A stretch of DNA of 29,327 nt from DASPLX01 sp035627375 (GTDB taxonomy: Bacteria; Pseudomonadota; Gammaproteobacteria; Burkholderiales; Burkholderiaceae_D), in NCBI GenBank assembly GCA_035627375.1, contig DASPLX010000065.1, positions 1 through 29,327 on the forward strand, given 5' to 3'. Both the position numbers and the translations under genes were made by a program. The first letter of the stretch is position 1. The number at the start of each line of letters is the position of its first letter. The notes under the pieces were generated by a model, which was not told the origin of the DNA, did not search any database, and saw only the letters and a list, made by a program, of their open reading frames with translations. Below, in pieces: positions 18,194 through 25,897 of this stretch.

Positions 18194-18700
18194 ATGAACG
18201 AGACCGCATTGACAGCCAAACTCCCCGACACCGCCCAACGCGTCGCCGACCTGTTGCGCGAGCTCGGCCACGACCAGCCGGTCGTCATGTTGCCGGAGAC
18301 CGGCAAGACCTCGGCCGAGGCCGCCGCCGGGCTCGGTTGCAGCGTGGCCGAGATCGCCAAGTCGATCGTGTTCCGCCGCCTGGCCGACGACGCGCCGGTG
18401 ATGGTGGTGGCGAGCGGCGCCAATCGTGTCGACGAAGACAAGGTCGCGGCCATCGTCGGGCCGCTCGGCCGCGCCGATGCGAAATTCGTCAAGACCCGCA
18501 TCGGCTATGCGATCGGCGGCGTCTGCCCGATCGGCCATGTCGGCGAGACCGTGATGCTGATCGACGAAGACTTGATGAAGCTCGACAGCGTGTGGGCGGC
18601 GGCAGGCCATCCGCATGCGGTATTCAACCTGACGCCGCGGCAGCTGCAGGCAATGACCGGCGCACCGCTGGCCGATGTCGCGTTGCGCGAACGCGGTTGA
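18194..18700 (+). CDS. ybaK: YbaK/ProX-type aminoacyl-tRNA deacylase
   Basis: A 168-aa YbaK-fold protein. The family hydrolyses mischarged tRNAs, typically Cys-tRNA(Pro) for YbaK. The essential lysine corresponds to K56 in VAEIAKSIVF, and GVCPIGH plus WAAAGHPHAVFNLTP are conserved family stretches. Length is normal for a stand-alone editing factor. ATG 18194 follows the preceding gene by 29 bp without a strong ribosome site. Which mischarged tRNA it edits cannot be read directly, since close families (YbaK, YeaK, ProXp) differ by few residues. Confidence 0.82.
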   Translation: MNETALTAKLPDTAQRVADLLRELGHDQPVVMLPETGKTSAEAAAGLGCSVAEIAKSIVFRRLADDAPVMVVASGANRVDEDKVAAIVGPLGRADAKFVKTRIGYAIGGVCPIGHVGETVMLIDEDLMKLDSVWAAAGHPHAVFNLTPRQLQAMTGAPLADVALRERG

Positions 18701-18738
18701 TCGCCGGCGGACGAGAAAACAAATCGGGGAGGGGCGCA

Positions 18739-19272
18739 ATGAATCGCAGACAATTGATCAAGACCGCGCTCATCGGCGGCGCGGCACTCGGCGCGGGCGG
18801 CGTCTTGGCCGCCTGGATACGCACCGGGAATGACGCGCAGCGGCTGACCGTCGATGCCGTCCTGCTTACGCTGGATCGGCTCGCCAAGACGGAACTGACC
18901 AGCAGCGGCGCATGGAATCCGCACCAGATCCTCAGCCATTGCGCGCAGACCGTCGAATATTCGATGTCCGGCTACCCTGAACAGAAATCGGTGTGGTTCC
19001 AGGATACCGTCGGCGCCCTCGCGTTCTCCACATTCTCGGCGCGCGGCAGGATGACGCACGACTTGAACGAACCGATCCCTGGCGCGCCCTTGCTGGAATC
19101 GCAACCGCGCTTCCAGGACGGATTGACGCGCTTGCATACCGCGTTGACCAGCTTCCGGGATTTCCAGGGTGCGCTCGCCCCGCATTTCGCCTACGGAAAA
19201 TTGAACAAGCGGGAATATGAAATCGCGCATGCGATGCATTTCTGGAACCATCTCGACGAGATCAAGGTTTAG
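18739..19272 (+). CDS. DUF1569 family protein with twin-arginine-like leader
   Basis: A 177-aa protein. The N-terminus has NRRQLIK followed by a hydrophobic Ala/Gly-rich stretch to about residue 27, resembling a Tat signal or a signal anchor. The rest matches DUF1569, related to the DinB-like four-helix fold, with NPHQILSHCAQTVEYS and the C-terminal HAMHFWNHLDEI, whose histidines could bind metal. GGGGAGGGG lies before ATG 18739. The function is unknown. The stop codon TAG at 19270-19272 is made by the end of the adjacent MITE-like element (TA target plus the first G of its terminal repeat), so the present C-terminus may have been set by that insertion. Confidence 0.72.
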   Translation: MNRRQLIKTALIGGAALGAGGVLAAWIRTGNDAQRLTVDAVLLTLDRLAKTELTSSGAWNPHQILSHCAQTVEYSMSGYPEQKSVWFQDTVGALAFSTFSARGRMTHDLNEPIPGAPLLESQPRFQDGLTRLHTALTSFRDFQGALAPHFAYGKLNKREYEIAHAMHFWNHLDEIKV

Positions 19273-19430
19273 TGTCCCGAGTTAGAAATTCGTTGAATAA
19301 AACCGATGAAATGAACGCCACTCTTCGTTCCAAATACTCGCAAGGCGCCCGGCCTTGCTCCGTTTTGCGCCTCGACTGGCGTGCATTGCATCGGTTTTAT
19401 TTTTCAGCGAACTTCTAACTCGGGACACTA
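19270..19430. mobile_element. 161-bp MITE-like palindromic element flanked by TA
   Basis: A perfect 18-bp terminal inverted repeat, TAGTGTCCCGAGTTAGAA, lies at 19270-19287 and inverted at 19413-19430. Similarity continues imperfectly inward for about 50 bases per arm (both arms contain ATAAAACCGATG). The exact centre holds a hairpin GCAAGGC (19340-19346) / GCCTTGC (19352-19358). The whole element can fold as one long hairpin. TA at both outer ends fits TA target duplication, as used by IS630/Tc1-mariner-type transposases, so a non-autonomous MITE is the best reading. There is no coding capacity. Confidence 0.85.
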
Positions 19431-19434
19431 GTGA

Positions 19435-19863
19435 ATGAGCCCTTTGCTGAAACCTGGCTTGAGTTTCGAGTGGACCTATACCGTCCCGCGGCGCAGCACG
19501 GTGCCGCAGCTCTATCACGACACGCCGTTCTGCCGCGACATGCCGGACGTGCTCGCGACCGGCTACATGGTCGGCATGATGGAACTCGCGTGCCTGAACG
19601 GCATGATGCCTTACGTCGATTGGCCGCGTGAACAAAGCGTCGGCGTGCTCGTGCATTTCTCGCACTTGGCGGCGACGCCGCCCGGCATGACCTTGCGCAT
19701 CCGGGGCGAGGTGACCGCCGTCGAGGGGCGCCGCGTGGCGTTCCGGGTCGAGGCCTGGGACGGCATCGACAAGATCGCGGAAGGCGTGCATGAGCGCATG
19801 CTCATCGATCCGTCCCGCTTCAATGCCAAGGTCGCCCGGAAGAAGGAGCGCGCCGGGCTATGA
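19435..19863 (+). CDS. FlK-like hotdog thioesterase family protein
   Basis: A 142-aa single-hotdog protein resembling the fluoroacetyl-CoA thioesterase (FlK) group. Seen: the N-terminal SFEWTYTVPRRSTVPQLY, the acidic helix ATGYMVGMMELACLNGM containing a likely catalytic Glu, and GVLVHFSHLAATPPGM with the conserved His, followed by antiparallel strands to MLIDPSRF. Substrate is unknown; small acyl-CoA detoxification or turnover is typical. ATG 19435 is the earliest possible start because TGA lies just upstream in frame. It stands four bases beyond the MITE, so the native ribosome site has been displaced or replaced by element sequence. Its stop overlaps the next start. Confidence 0.75.
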   Translation: MSPLLKPGLSFEWTYTVPRRSTVPQLYHDTPFCRDMPDVLATGYMVGMMELACLNGMMPYVDWPREQSVGVLVHFSHLAATPPGMTLRIRGEVTAVEGRRVAFRVEAWDGIDKIAEGVHERMLIDPSRFNAKVARKKERAGL

Positions 19864-20081
19864 ACCGTGTCGATTTCGATCCGGTCGCTCACGCGGGCCC
19901 GGTGCCGTCGCCTTGCATCAATGTGTGCCGGATGAATGCGCGGACCGGTTTGTGCGAAGGGTGTTTCCGCACCATCGATGAGATCGTGCGCTGGGGCAGC
20001 GCCGGCGAGAGCGAGAAGCGCGCGGTGTGGCGGGAAATCAAGCGCCGCGAAGCGGCGTTGTTCGACGAACCCGGCAATTGA
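19860..20081 (+). CDS. DUF1289 family small Cys-rich protein
   Basis: A 73-aa protein with the DUF1289 cysteine pattern: SPCINVCRMN then GLCEGCFRTIDEI, four Cys likely to bind a metal or iron-sulfur cluster, followed by WGSAGESEKRAVWREIKRR. Function is unknown although the family is widespread in proteobacteria. The ATG overlaps the thioesterase stop (ATGA), so the pair is translationally coupled. Length is normal. Confidence 0.87.
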   Translation: MNRVDFDPVAHAGPVPSPCINVCRMNARTGLCEGCFRTIDEIVRWGSAGESEKRAVWREIKRREAALFDEPGN

Positions 20082-20107
20082 GTCAACACGAACAAGGAGA
20101 ACGAGCA

Positions 20108-20749
20108 ATGCGCCAACTCGACTGGTATTTCGATTTCATTTCGCCGTTTTCCTATCTGCAGAGCGAATTGCTGCATACGCTGCCGGCGGACGCCGTGGTC
20201 CGGTTCAAGCCGGTGCTGTTCGCCGGCCTGCTCAACTATTGGGACAACAAGGGGCCGGCCGAAATCGCTCCCAAGCGCCGCTGGACTTTCGAGCATTGCG
20301 CCTGGCTCGCGCACAGGCACGGCATTCCGCTCAGGATGCCGCCGCATCATCCGTTCAATCCGCTGCCGTTGCTGCGCCTGTGCATCGCGCTCGGCGCCAC
20401 GCCCGAAGTCGTGCAATACCTGTTCCGCTTCGTCTGGCGCGACGGCCATGTCCCGTCCGAGACCGGGCATTGGCAGGCACTGTTGACCGAGCTGCGCGCC
20501 GGCCCAGAGATGCTGGAGGCGCAGGACGTGAAAGAGCAGCTGCGCCGCAACGGCGAGGAGGCGATCGCGGCCGGCGTGTTCGGAGTGCCGACCACCGTGG
20601 TCGACCATCATTGTTTCTGGGGGCTCGACGCCACCGACATGTTGATCGCCTACCTGCGCGGCGATCCTTTCTTCCAATCCGAATCGTTCAAATCGGCCGG
20701 CATGCTGCCCGAAGGCGTGCAGCGGCAGAAAGCCAAATCCAATCCATGA
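20108..20749 (+). CDS. 2-hydroxychromene-2-carboxylate isomerase family protein, second copy
   Basis: A 213-aa DsbA-like/GST-kappa-fold protein related to the one at 5874 but clearly diverged from it. The N-terminal WYFDFISPFSYLQ has S12-P13 in place of CxxC, and the C-terminal AAGVFGVPTTVVDHHCFWGLDATDML is the conserved cis-Pro and substrate loop. AAGGAGAACGAGC precedes ATG 20108. Its stop overlaps the start of the membrane protein gene. No aromatic ring-cleavage genes are nearby, so an isomerase role on chromene carboxylate is unlikely to be the physiological one. Confidence 0.88.
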   Translation: MRQLDWYFDFISPFSYLQSELLHTLPADAVVRFKPVLFAGLLNYWDNKGPAEIAPKRRWTFEHCAWLAHRHGIPLRMPPHHPFNPLPLLRLCIALGATPEVVQYLFRFVWRDGHVPSETGHWQALLTELRAGPEMLEAQDVKEQLRRNGEEAIAAGVFGVPTTVVDHHCFWGLDATDMLIAYLRGDPFFQSESFKSAGMLPEGVQRQKAKSNP

Positions 20750-21195
20750 AACTAGATTTCTACCGGCCGGAGCAAACCGTTACCGGACCGGCCTACAGTC
20801 CGTGGTTCAAGCTGGTCGCCAGCGCAGTATGTGCCGTGCTGATCGGCTACGGCGTCAACGTCGCGCTGCGCTTCCCGCTCATGCAATACGGCTTCGGCGT
20901 CAAGCTGTTGCTGCTGGGCGCGGCGCTGATGCTCGCGGTCAGCTATTACTGGTTCCTGCATTCGACGACGACAATCGACGAGTCCGGCATCACGCAGACC
21001 TGGCTGTATGACAAGCATGTCGAATGGCGCGACGTGCGCGGTGCGAAAATGATCGGCATTCCCTATGCCGGCTGGCTGTTTCCGCCGCGACTCGTGGTGC
21101 GTACCGGCAATGCCTTCACGACGTTCAACGGCGGATCGCAGGCGGTGCTGATCGAGTTCGCGAAGATCTCGCTTGCCTTCCAGATGAAGAAATGA
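20746..21195 (+). CDS. Two-helix membrane protein with PH-like domain
   Basis: A 149-aa protein with a short N-terminal cytosolic part, two hydrophobic helices at about 21-41 and 50-71, and a C-terminal soluble region of beta character (TTTIDESGITQTWLYDKHVEWRDV). This architecture, a helical hairpin followed by a small beta domain, resembles bacterial PH-like membrane proteins. I do not recognise the exact family. The ATG overlaps the previous stop and the TGA overlaps the next ATG, so it is coupled on both sides. Confidence 0.7.
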   Translation: MKLDFYRPEQTVTGPAYSPWFKLVASAVCAVLIGYGVNVALRFPLMQYGFGVKLLLLGAALMLAVSYYWFLHSTTTIDESGITQTWLYDKHVEWRDVRGAKMIGIPYAGWLFPPRLVVRTGNAFTTFNGGSQAVLIEFAKISLAFQMKK

Positions 21196-22112
21196 CGAAC
21201 GCGGCCGCACTGCCGTCCACGATGCGCATCTTCGAGCGCGGATGGCTGTCGTCGAACAACATTCTTTTTCTGGGCCGCGCTGAAACGGCGCTGGTCGACA
21301 GCGGCTATGCGACGCATGCCGGACAAACCGTCGCGCTGGTCGAACACGCCTTGCACGGCCGCCCGCTCGATCGCTTGCTCAACACGCACCTGCATTCCGA
21401 CCATTGCGGCGGCAATGCGGCCTTGCAGGCACGCTTCCAGTGCCGCACCACGATACCGGCGGCCGAGGCGGACAAGGTGCGGAGCTGGGATGAGGAAGCG
21501 CTGACCTATCGGGCGACCGGCCAGCAATGCCCGCGTTTCGCGTTCGACGATGTCTTGCGTCCGGGCGCCACGCTAACGCTGGGCGACATGATCTGGCAGG
21601 CGCTTGCCGCGCCGGGCCACGACCCGCATTCGCTGATCTTCTATTGCCCCGAGGAGCGCCTCTTGATTTCCGCCGACGCCTTATGGGAAAACGGCTTCGG
21701 CGTGATCTTTCCGGAACTCGAAGGCGAACCCGGATTCGCCGCGACCCGCGCCACACTGGAGCTGATCGCGACGCTCGACGTACGCCTCGTGATTCCCGGC
21801 CATGGGAGGCCGTTCACGGACGCCGGGCAAGCGCTGGAGCGTGCGTTCGCGCGCCTCGAGTATCTCGCCGCCGATCCGGTGCGCAATGCGCAGAACGCAG
21901 TGAAGGTGTTACTGAAATTCCTGTTGCTCGAGCGGCAACGGATCGTATTGGCCGAGCTGCAACCCTTGCTGTCGCGGATACGCCTGTTCCGCGAAGCGAA
22001 CCGGCGCTACCTGCGGCTGGAAGAGGCCGAACTCGTGCGCTGGGCGGTCGGGCAACTGGTGCGCGCGAACGCGGCAGCGGTGGAGGACGGCGTCCTCGTC
22101 AACCGCGGCTAG
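21192..22112 (+). CDS. Metallo-beta-lactamase-fold hydrolase
   Basis: A 306-aa MBL-fold protein. The metal site NTHLHSDHCGG supplies H66, H68, D70 and H71; further ligands are expected in APGHDPHS, SADALWENGFG and IPGHGRPF. The last 80 or so residues form an extra helical C-terminal domain with several Leu/Arg-rich helices, as in the glyoxalase II-like/LACTB2-like subgroup. A thioester or lactone substrate is possible but not readable. The start ATG overlaps the membrane-protein stop. It is the last plus-strand gene before the convergent minus-strand unit. Confidence 0.85.
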   Translation: MTNAAALPSTMRIFERGWLSSNNILFLGRAETALVDSGYATHAGQTVALVEHALHGRPLDRLLNTHLHSDHCGGNAALQARFQCRTTIPAAEADKVRSWDEEALTYRATGQQCPRFAFDDVLRPGATLTLGDMIWQALAAPGHDPHSLIFYCPEERLLISADALWENGFGVIFPELEGEPGFAATRATLELIATLDVRLVIPGHGRPFTDAGQALERAFARLEYLAADPVRNAQNAVKVLLKFLLLERQRIVLAELQPLLSRIRLFREANRRYLRLEEAELVRWAVGQLVRANAAAVEDGVLVNRG

Positions 22113-22123
22113 CGAGCGCGGGC

Positions 22124-22143
22124 GCCGCGCCTTCGTGCGCGGC
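22124..22143. terminator. Weak hairpin between convergent genes
   Basis: GCCGCGC and GCGCGGC form a 7-bp stem around a six-base loop in the 43-bp gap between the MBL gene and the convergent DUF3016 gene. There is no T run on either side, so it is at best a weak bidirectional terminator. Confidence 0.3.
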
Positions 22144-22155
22144 GTGGCGTCGGAA

Positions 22156-22638
22156 TCAGCGCTTCAAGAATTTCTGCGCGAACCAGCGATCGATCATCTT
22201 CTTCTCGTAGCGCAGCGGGTCGCTGCTCGAATACTTGGTGACCGAGGTGAGATAAACCATGTCCTCGATATGGTCCGTGCCTTGGTCGATCACCTTGCCG
22301 TTCGATTCGAGCGTATAGCGCAGATCGATGCGCGGCCAATCGGTGCCGCCGCGCATCACCCGGATCTCGCCCGGAAAGCGGATGCGATGCTCCATGCGGC
22401 CGGCCAGATCCACGTCGACGATTTCCAGCTTCAGGTTGCGGTCGGCCGGAAGCTTCGCGCCGAGCTTCGCGAAATGCCTTTGCAGATCCTTCAAGACGTA
22501 TTCCTTGTCCAGTTCCGACCAGGGAAGATCCTCGAAATTCTCGGGTTGGACATAGCTGATCGTCACCGAGGCGGACGACGCGCTGGCCGAGGCGAGCAGA
22601 AGACCCGCGCCGAGCAGCGCCATGACGGATTTACGCAT
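22156..22638 (-). CDS. DUF3016 family secreted protein
   Basis: A 160-aa protein with a signal peptide (MRKSVMALLGAGLLLASA, cleavage near residue 24) followed by sequence typical of DUF3016: ISYVQPENFEDLPWSE, then beta-rich sequence with DVDLAGRMEH and RIDLRYTLESNGKVI, ending in YEKKMIDRWFAQKFL. Such proteins are periplasmic with no assigned role. Start 22638 is chosen over the upstream ATG at 22671 because AAAGGA lies a few bases before it and the signal peptide then starts correctly. It is the last gene of the minus-strand unit, 48 bp after the thiolase. Confidence 0.8.
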   Translation of the reverse strand: MRKSVMALLGAGLLLASASASSASVTISYVQPENFEDLPWSELDKEYVLKDLQRHFAKLGAKLPADRNLKLEIVDVDLAGRMEHRIRFPGEIRVMRGGTDWPRIDLRYTLESNGKVIDQGTDHIEDMVYLTSVTKYSSSDPLRYEKKMIDRWFAQKFLKR

Positions 22639-22686
22639 GTCAATTCCTTTCCACAACAAGCGCCAGGCCATATTCTGACGCCACCT

Positions 22687-23880
22687 TTAGTTTAATCTCT
22701 CTCCGGCGTTTTCGTAGATTGTTACAACTACCGCGCCGCCGAGGCCGAGATTGTGTTGCAAGGCCAGCCGGGCGCCTTCGACCTGGCGCTTGTCGGCCTG
22801 GCCGCGCAGTTGCCACACCAGTTCCGTGCATTGCGCCAGCCCGGTCGCGCCGAGCGGATGTCCCTTGCTCATCAGGCCGCCGGACGGATTGACCACATAC
22901 TTGCCGCCGTAGGTGTTGTCGCCGCGGTTGATGAAGGCTTCCGCCTCGCCCTGGCCGCACAGGCCGAGCCCTTCGTAGGTGATCACTTCATTGGGCGTGA
23001 AGCAATCGTGCAATTCCACCACGTCGATCTCGTCCGGACCGACGCCGGCCTGTTCGAACGCGGCGCGCGCCGCATTCCTCGTCATGTCGGCGCCGACCAG
23101 GTTGATCGCGCTGGTGAAGCTTTGCGGCCGGTCGGTCGCCATCGCCTGGCCGCGGATCGCGACCGTGTTGCCGATGCCGTGCTTCTTCGCGAACGCCGCG
23201 CTTGCCACCAGCACGGCCGCCGCGCCGCAGGACGGCGGGCAGGCTTCGAGGCGGGTCAGATGGTCCGGGTAGATCTTCGGCGCGTTCATGACTTCCTCGA
23301 CCGTCAGCGGCTCGGTGAAGATCGAATACGGATTCCTGATCGCGTGGCTGCGCGTCTTGACCGCGACCTTGGCGAAGATGTCCGGATGGGCGCCGGTCTT
23401 GGCGAGATATTCGTTGGCGGCCGAGCCGAACACGCGCAAGGCGACCGGCGCTTCCGGCGCACCGGGCACGAGTTCCTTCAGCTTTTGCTCGAACAGGCCG
23501 AGCGGCGAAGTGCGGTCGTCCCAGGCCGAGCCGACCGCGCCGGGGCGCATTTCCTCGAATCCGAAGGCGAGCGCGCATTCGACCGCACCCGACTGCACGG
23601 CCTGGCGCGCGAGGAACAGGGCGGTCGAGCCGGACGAGCAATTGTTGTTGACGTTGACGACCGGGATGCCGGTCATGCCGACGCCGTAGAGCGCCGTCTG
23701 GCCGCAGGTCGAGTCGCCGTAGACGTAGCTGGCGTAGGCTTGCTGGACGTCCTCGAGCGCGATGCCGGCGTCGGCCAGGGCGTTGCGGATCGCCTTGCCG
23801 GCCATGATTTCGTACGGCTCGTGCCTGCCGGGCTTGGCGAACGGGATCATGCCGACGCCGATGATGTGTGCTTTGCTCAT
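22687..23880 (-). CDS. SCP-x/lipid-transfer-protein-type thiolase
   Basis: A 397-aa thiolase of the SCP2/SCP-x-like branch, which acts on branched or steroid-like acyl-CoAs in characterised members. The nucleophile is C81 in NVNNNCSSGST. VELHDCFTPNE and GLMSKGHPLGATG hold the His residues, and the C-terminal HNLGLGGAVVVTIYE completes the fold. The usual C-terminal second Cys motif of thiolase II (CIGGG) is replaced by LGLGGA, as expected in this branch. GGAGAACCC precedes ATG 23880; an ATG at 23892 has no ribosome site. It follows the LCAD-type dehydrogenase by 31 bp. Confidence 0.88.
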   Translation of the reverse strand: MSKAHIIGVGMIPFAKPGRHEPYEIMAGKAIRNALADAGIALEDVQQAYASYVYGDSTCGQTALYGVGMTGIPVVNVNNNCSSGSTALFLARQAVQSGAVECALAFGFEEMRPGAVGSAWDDRTSPLGLFEQKLKELVPGAPEAPVALRVFGSAANEYLAKTGAHPDIFAKVAVKTRSHAIRNPYSIFTEPLTVEEVMNAPKIYPDHLTRLEACPPSCGAAAVLVASAAFAKKHGIGNTVAIRGQAMATDRPQSFTSAINLVGADMTRNAARAAFEQAGVGPDEIDVVELHDCFTPNEVITYEGLGLCGQGEAEAFINRGDNTYGGKYVVNPSGGLMSKGHPLGATGLAQCTELVWQLRGQADKRQVEGARLALQHNLGLGGAVVVTIYENAGERLN

Positions 23881-23911
23881 TGGGTTCTCCATGTGTTTGT
23901 TGTCGAGGCGA

Positions 23912-25048
23912 TCACAGCGAGCGTGCGATCAGTTCTTTCATCAATTCGTTGGCGCCGCCATAGATCTTCTGCACCCGCGCGTCGGCATACATCTTCGCGA
24001 TCGGGTATTCCATCATGTAGCCGTAGCCGCCGAACAACTGCAGGCAGCGGTCGACGATTTCGCATTGCTTTTGCGAGCACCACCATTTCGCCATCGACGC
24101 CGAGGCATTGTCGAGCTCGCCGCGCACATGCCTGGCGATGCAGTCGTCGATGAAGACGCGCGCGATGTGCGCTTCGGTCTTGCACTCGGCCAGCGTGAAG
24201 CGCGTGTTCTGCAGGTCGAACAGCGGCTTGCCGAAGGCCTGGCGTTCCTTCACGTATTGCGTGGTCAGTTCGACCGCCTTTTCGATCGCGGCCACGGCGG
24301 CGACGCCCACGATCAGGCGTTCCTGCGGCAATTGCTGCATCAGCTGGATGAAGCCCTGGCCTTCGTGTTCGCCGAGCAGGTTGTCGAGCGGGACGCGCAC
24401 GTCGTCGAAGAACAGTTCCGAGGTGTCCTGGCCGTGCTGGCCCAGCTTTTCGAGCACGCGGCCGCGCTTGAAGCCGGGCAGGTCGCGCGTCTCGACCACG
24501 ATCAGCGAAATGCCCTTCGCACCCTGGGTCGGATCGGTTTTCGCGACCAGCAGGATGACGTCGGCCAGGTAGCCGTTCGAGATGAAGGTCTTGGCGCCGT
24601 TGATGACGTAATGGTCGCCGCGCTTCTCGGCGCGCGTCTTCACGCCCTGCAGGTCGGAACCGGTGCCGGGTTCGGTCATCGCGATCGCGCAGATCCATTC
24701 GCCGCTGGCCAGTTTCGGCAGGTAGCGCTGTTTCTGCCGCTCGGTGCCGTAGTTGAGGAAGTAATGCGCGCCGATGCCGCTGTGCACGTGCAGGCCGAAG
24801 CTGGTGTTGTTGGCGTAGGCTTGCTCTTCGAAGATCACCGCTTCATGGCGGAAATCGCCGCCGGCGCCGCCGTATTGCTCGGGAATGCTCGGACACAAGA
24901 GGCCGATCTCGCCGGCCTTGCTCCACAGCGCGCGGTCGACGTGCTGCTGCTTGTCCCAGCGTTGTTCGTGCGGCGTCACTTCCTCGGCGAAGAAGCGGCG
25001 CACGGTGTCGCGCAGCATCTCCAGTTCTTCGTTGCTCCATGGGCGCAT
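23912..25048 (-). CDS. Acyl-CoA dehydrogenase, long-chain (LCAD) type
   Basis: A 378-aa FAD acyl-CoA dehydrogenase. Flavin/substrate motifs AIAMTEPGTGSDLQG and KTFISNGYLAD are present. At the SCAD catalytic position the sequence reads IYGGANELMKE, with Gly instead of Glu. The catalytic base is instead expected at E243 in LMQQLPQERL, the position used by LCAD and isovaleryl-CoA dehydrogenases. The enzyme is therefore complete, of a different subtype from the one at 4683. AGGAGA lies five to six bases before ATG 25048. An alternative ATG at 25066 would overlap the tetR stop (ATGA) and give six extra residues. Placement with an SCP-x thiolase and TetR suggests degradation of long or branched acyl chains. 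Confidence 0.9.
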   Translation of the reverse strand: MRPWSNEELEMLRDTVRRFFAEEVTPHEQRWDKQQHVDRALWSKAGEIGLLCPSIPEQYGGAGGDFRHEAVIFEEQAYANNTSFGLHVHSGIGAHYFLNYGTERQKQRYLPKLASGEWICAIAMTEPGTGSDLQGVKTRAEKRGDHYVINGAKTFISNGYLADVILLVAKTDPTQGAKGISLIVVETRDLPGFKRGRVLEKLGQHGQDTSELFFDDVRVPLDNLLGEHEGQGFIQLMQQLPQERLIVGVAAVAAIEKAVELTTQYVKERQAFGKPLFDLQNTRFTLAECKTEAHIARVFIDDCIARHVRGELDNASASMAKWWCSQKQCEIVDRCLQLFGGYGYMMEYPIAKMYADARVQKIYGGANELMKELIARSL

Positions 25049-25062
25049 GGGGGTCTCCTGGG

Positions 25063-25791
25063 TCATTTCTTGGTGAGTCCGGATCGCAGGGCGAGCAGGA
25101 CGGCATCGACGGCGGTGTCGAACAATTCGTCGGCGCGTTCGGTCTTCAGATAGAAGCCTTTCAGTTCGAGGCTGATGACGCCGTGCATCGCCGCCCACAA
25201 CAGGCGCGCCGCCGTGGTCGGATTGGAGGGCGGCAGGACGCCGTCCCGCATGCAGCGGGCGAACGCCTCCTCGACTACCGTCAGCGATTCGCGTCCCGTC
25301 TTGCGCGATTCGACCGGCGGCACGAAACCCGCGATGGCGTCGCCGAACAGAACCATGTAATAGCTCGGGTTGCGCTTGGCGAATTGATGATAGGCGCGCG
25401 CATGGGCGCGGATCGTGGCCAGGCCGTCGTCGGCTTCCTGGCGGGCATCCGCGCCGCGTACCGCTTCGAGTTCGCCCTTCAGGCGGGCGCAGGCTTCGAG
25501 ATACAGTTCGTTGGACAGGCCGTCCTTGCCGCCGAAGAACGAGTAGAGCAGGGTGGTCGAGCAATTCACTGCCTCGGCGACGCGCCGCACGGTCAAGGCG
25601 GAAGGCCCTTCCTCGACCAACAGGCGGGTGGCGGCATCCAGCATGCCTTGGCGCAAGCTGTCGCGCAGCACTTCCTGCGCCAGGCGGAAATCGATGGGAC
25701 CGCCGGAGGCGGGAACGCCTGGCCCTGGGCCGGTGGAGACGGGACCGTCGGAGCCGGCGCTGGCGGGGAGCGTCGATGGTTTGGATTTCAT
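25063..25791 (-). CDS. TetR-family transcriptional regulator
   Basis: A 242-aa regulator. A TetR DNA-binding domain spans about residues 45-95 with the helix-turn-helix around 67-86 (TVRRVAEAVNCSTTLLYSFF). The C-terminal part, with ARAYHQFAKRNPSYYMVLFG, is the ligand-binding domain of the WHG-containing type. An unusual N-terminal tail of about 35 residues, rich in Gly, Pro and Ser, precedes the domain and looks disordered. The next possible Met is M50, inside the first helix, so the long form is kept, although its ribosome site is poor. As first gene of the unit it probably controls the dehydrogenase and thiolase in response to an acyl-CoA. Confidence 0.9.
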   Translation of the reverse strand: MKSKPSTLPASAGSDGPVSTGPGPGVPASGGPIDFRLAQEVLRDSLRQGMLDAATRLLVEEGPSALTVRRVAEAVNCSTTLLYSFFGGKDGLSNELYLEACARLKGELEAVRGADARQEADDGLATIRAHARAYHQFAKRNPSYYMVLFGDAIAGFVPPVESRKTGRESLTVVEEAFARCMRDGVLPPSNPTTAARLLWAAMHGVISLELKGFYLKTERADELFDTAVDAVLLALRSGLTKK

Positions 25792-25809
25792 GCTCTAAAT
25801 TTGGCGGTC

Positions 25810-25826
25810 AAAAAACATTGTTTTTT
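25810..25826. promoter_or_regulatory. Candidate TetR operator palindrome
   Basis: A perfect inverted repeat AAAAAAC-ATT-GTTTTTT sits 19 bp upstream of the tetR start codon, in the AT-rich part of the gap to the divergent flavoprotein gene. Position and symmetry fit an autoregulatory TetR site. Binding by this particular regulator is inference. Confidence 0.4.
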
Positions 25827-25897
25827 CTGATAACATCATAAATCGAATCTGGAAAAACGCAATCGAAACACAACCATATCGGCCGAGAGTTCGCTCT

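Noticed and set aside
23912..25048. Apparent loss of the catalytic Glu (IYGGANE) in the second acyl-CoA dehydrogenase
   Set aside because: LCAD/isovaleryl-type enzymes keep the base elsewhere; E243 in LPQERL occupies that position, so the enzyme is not inactivated.
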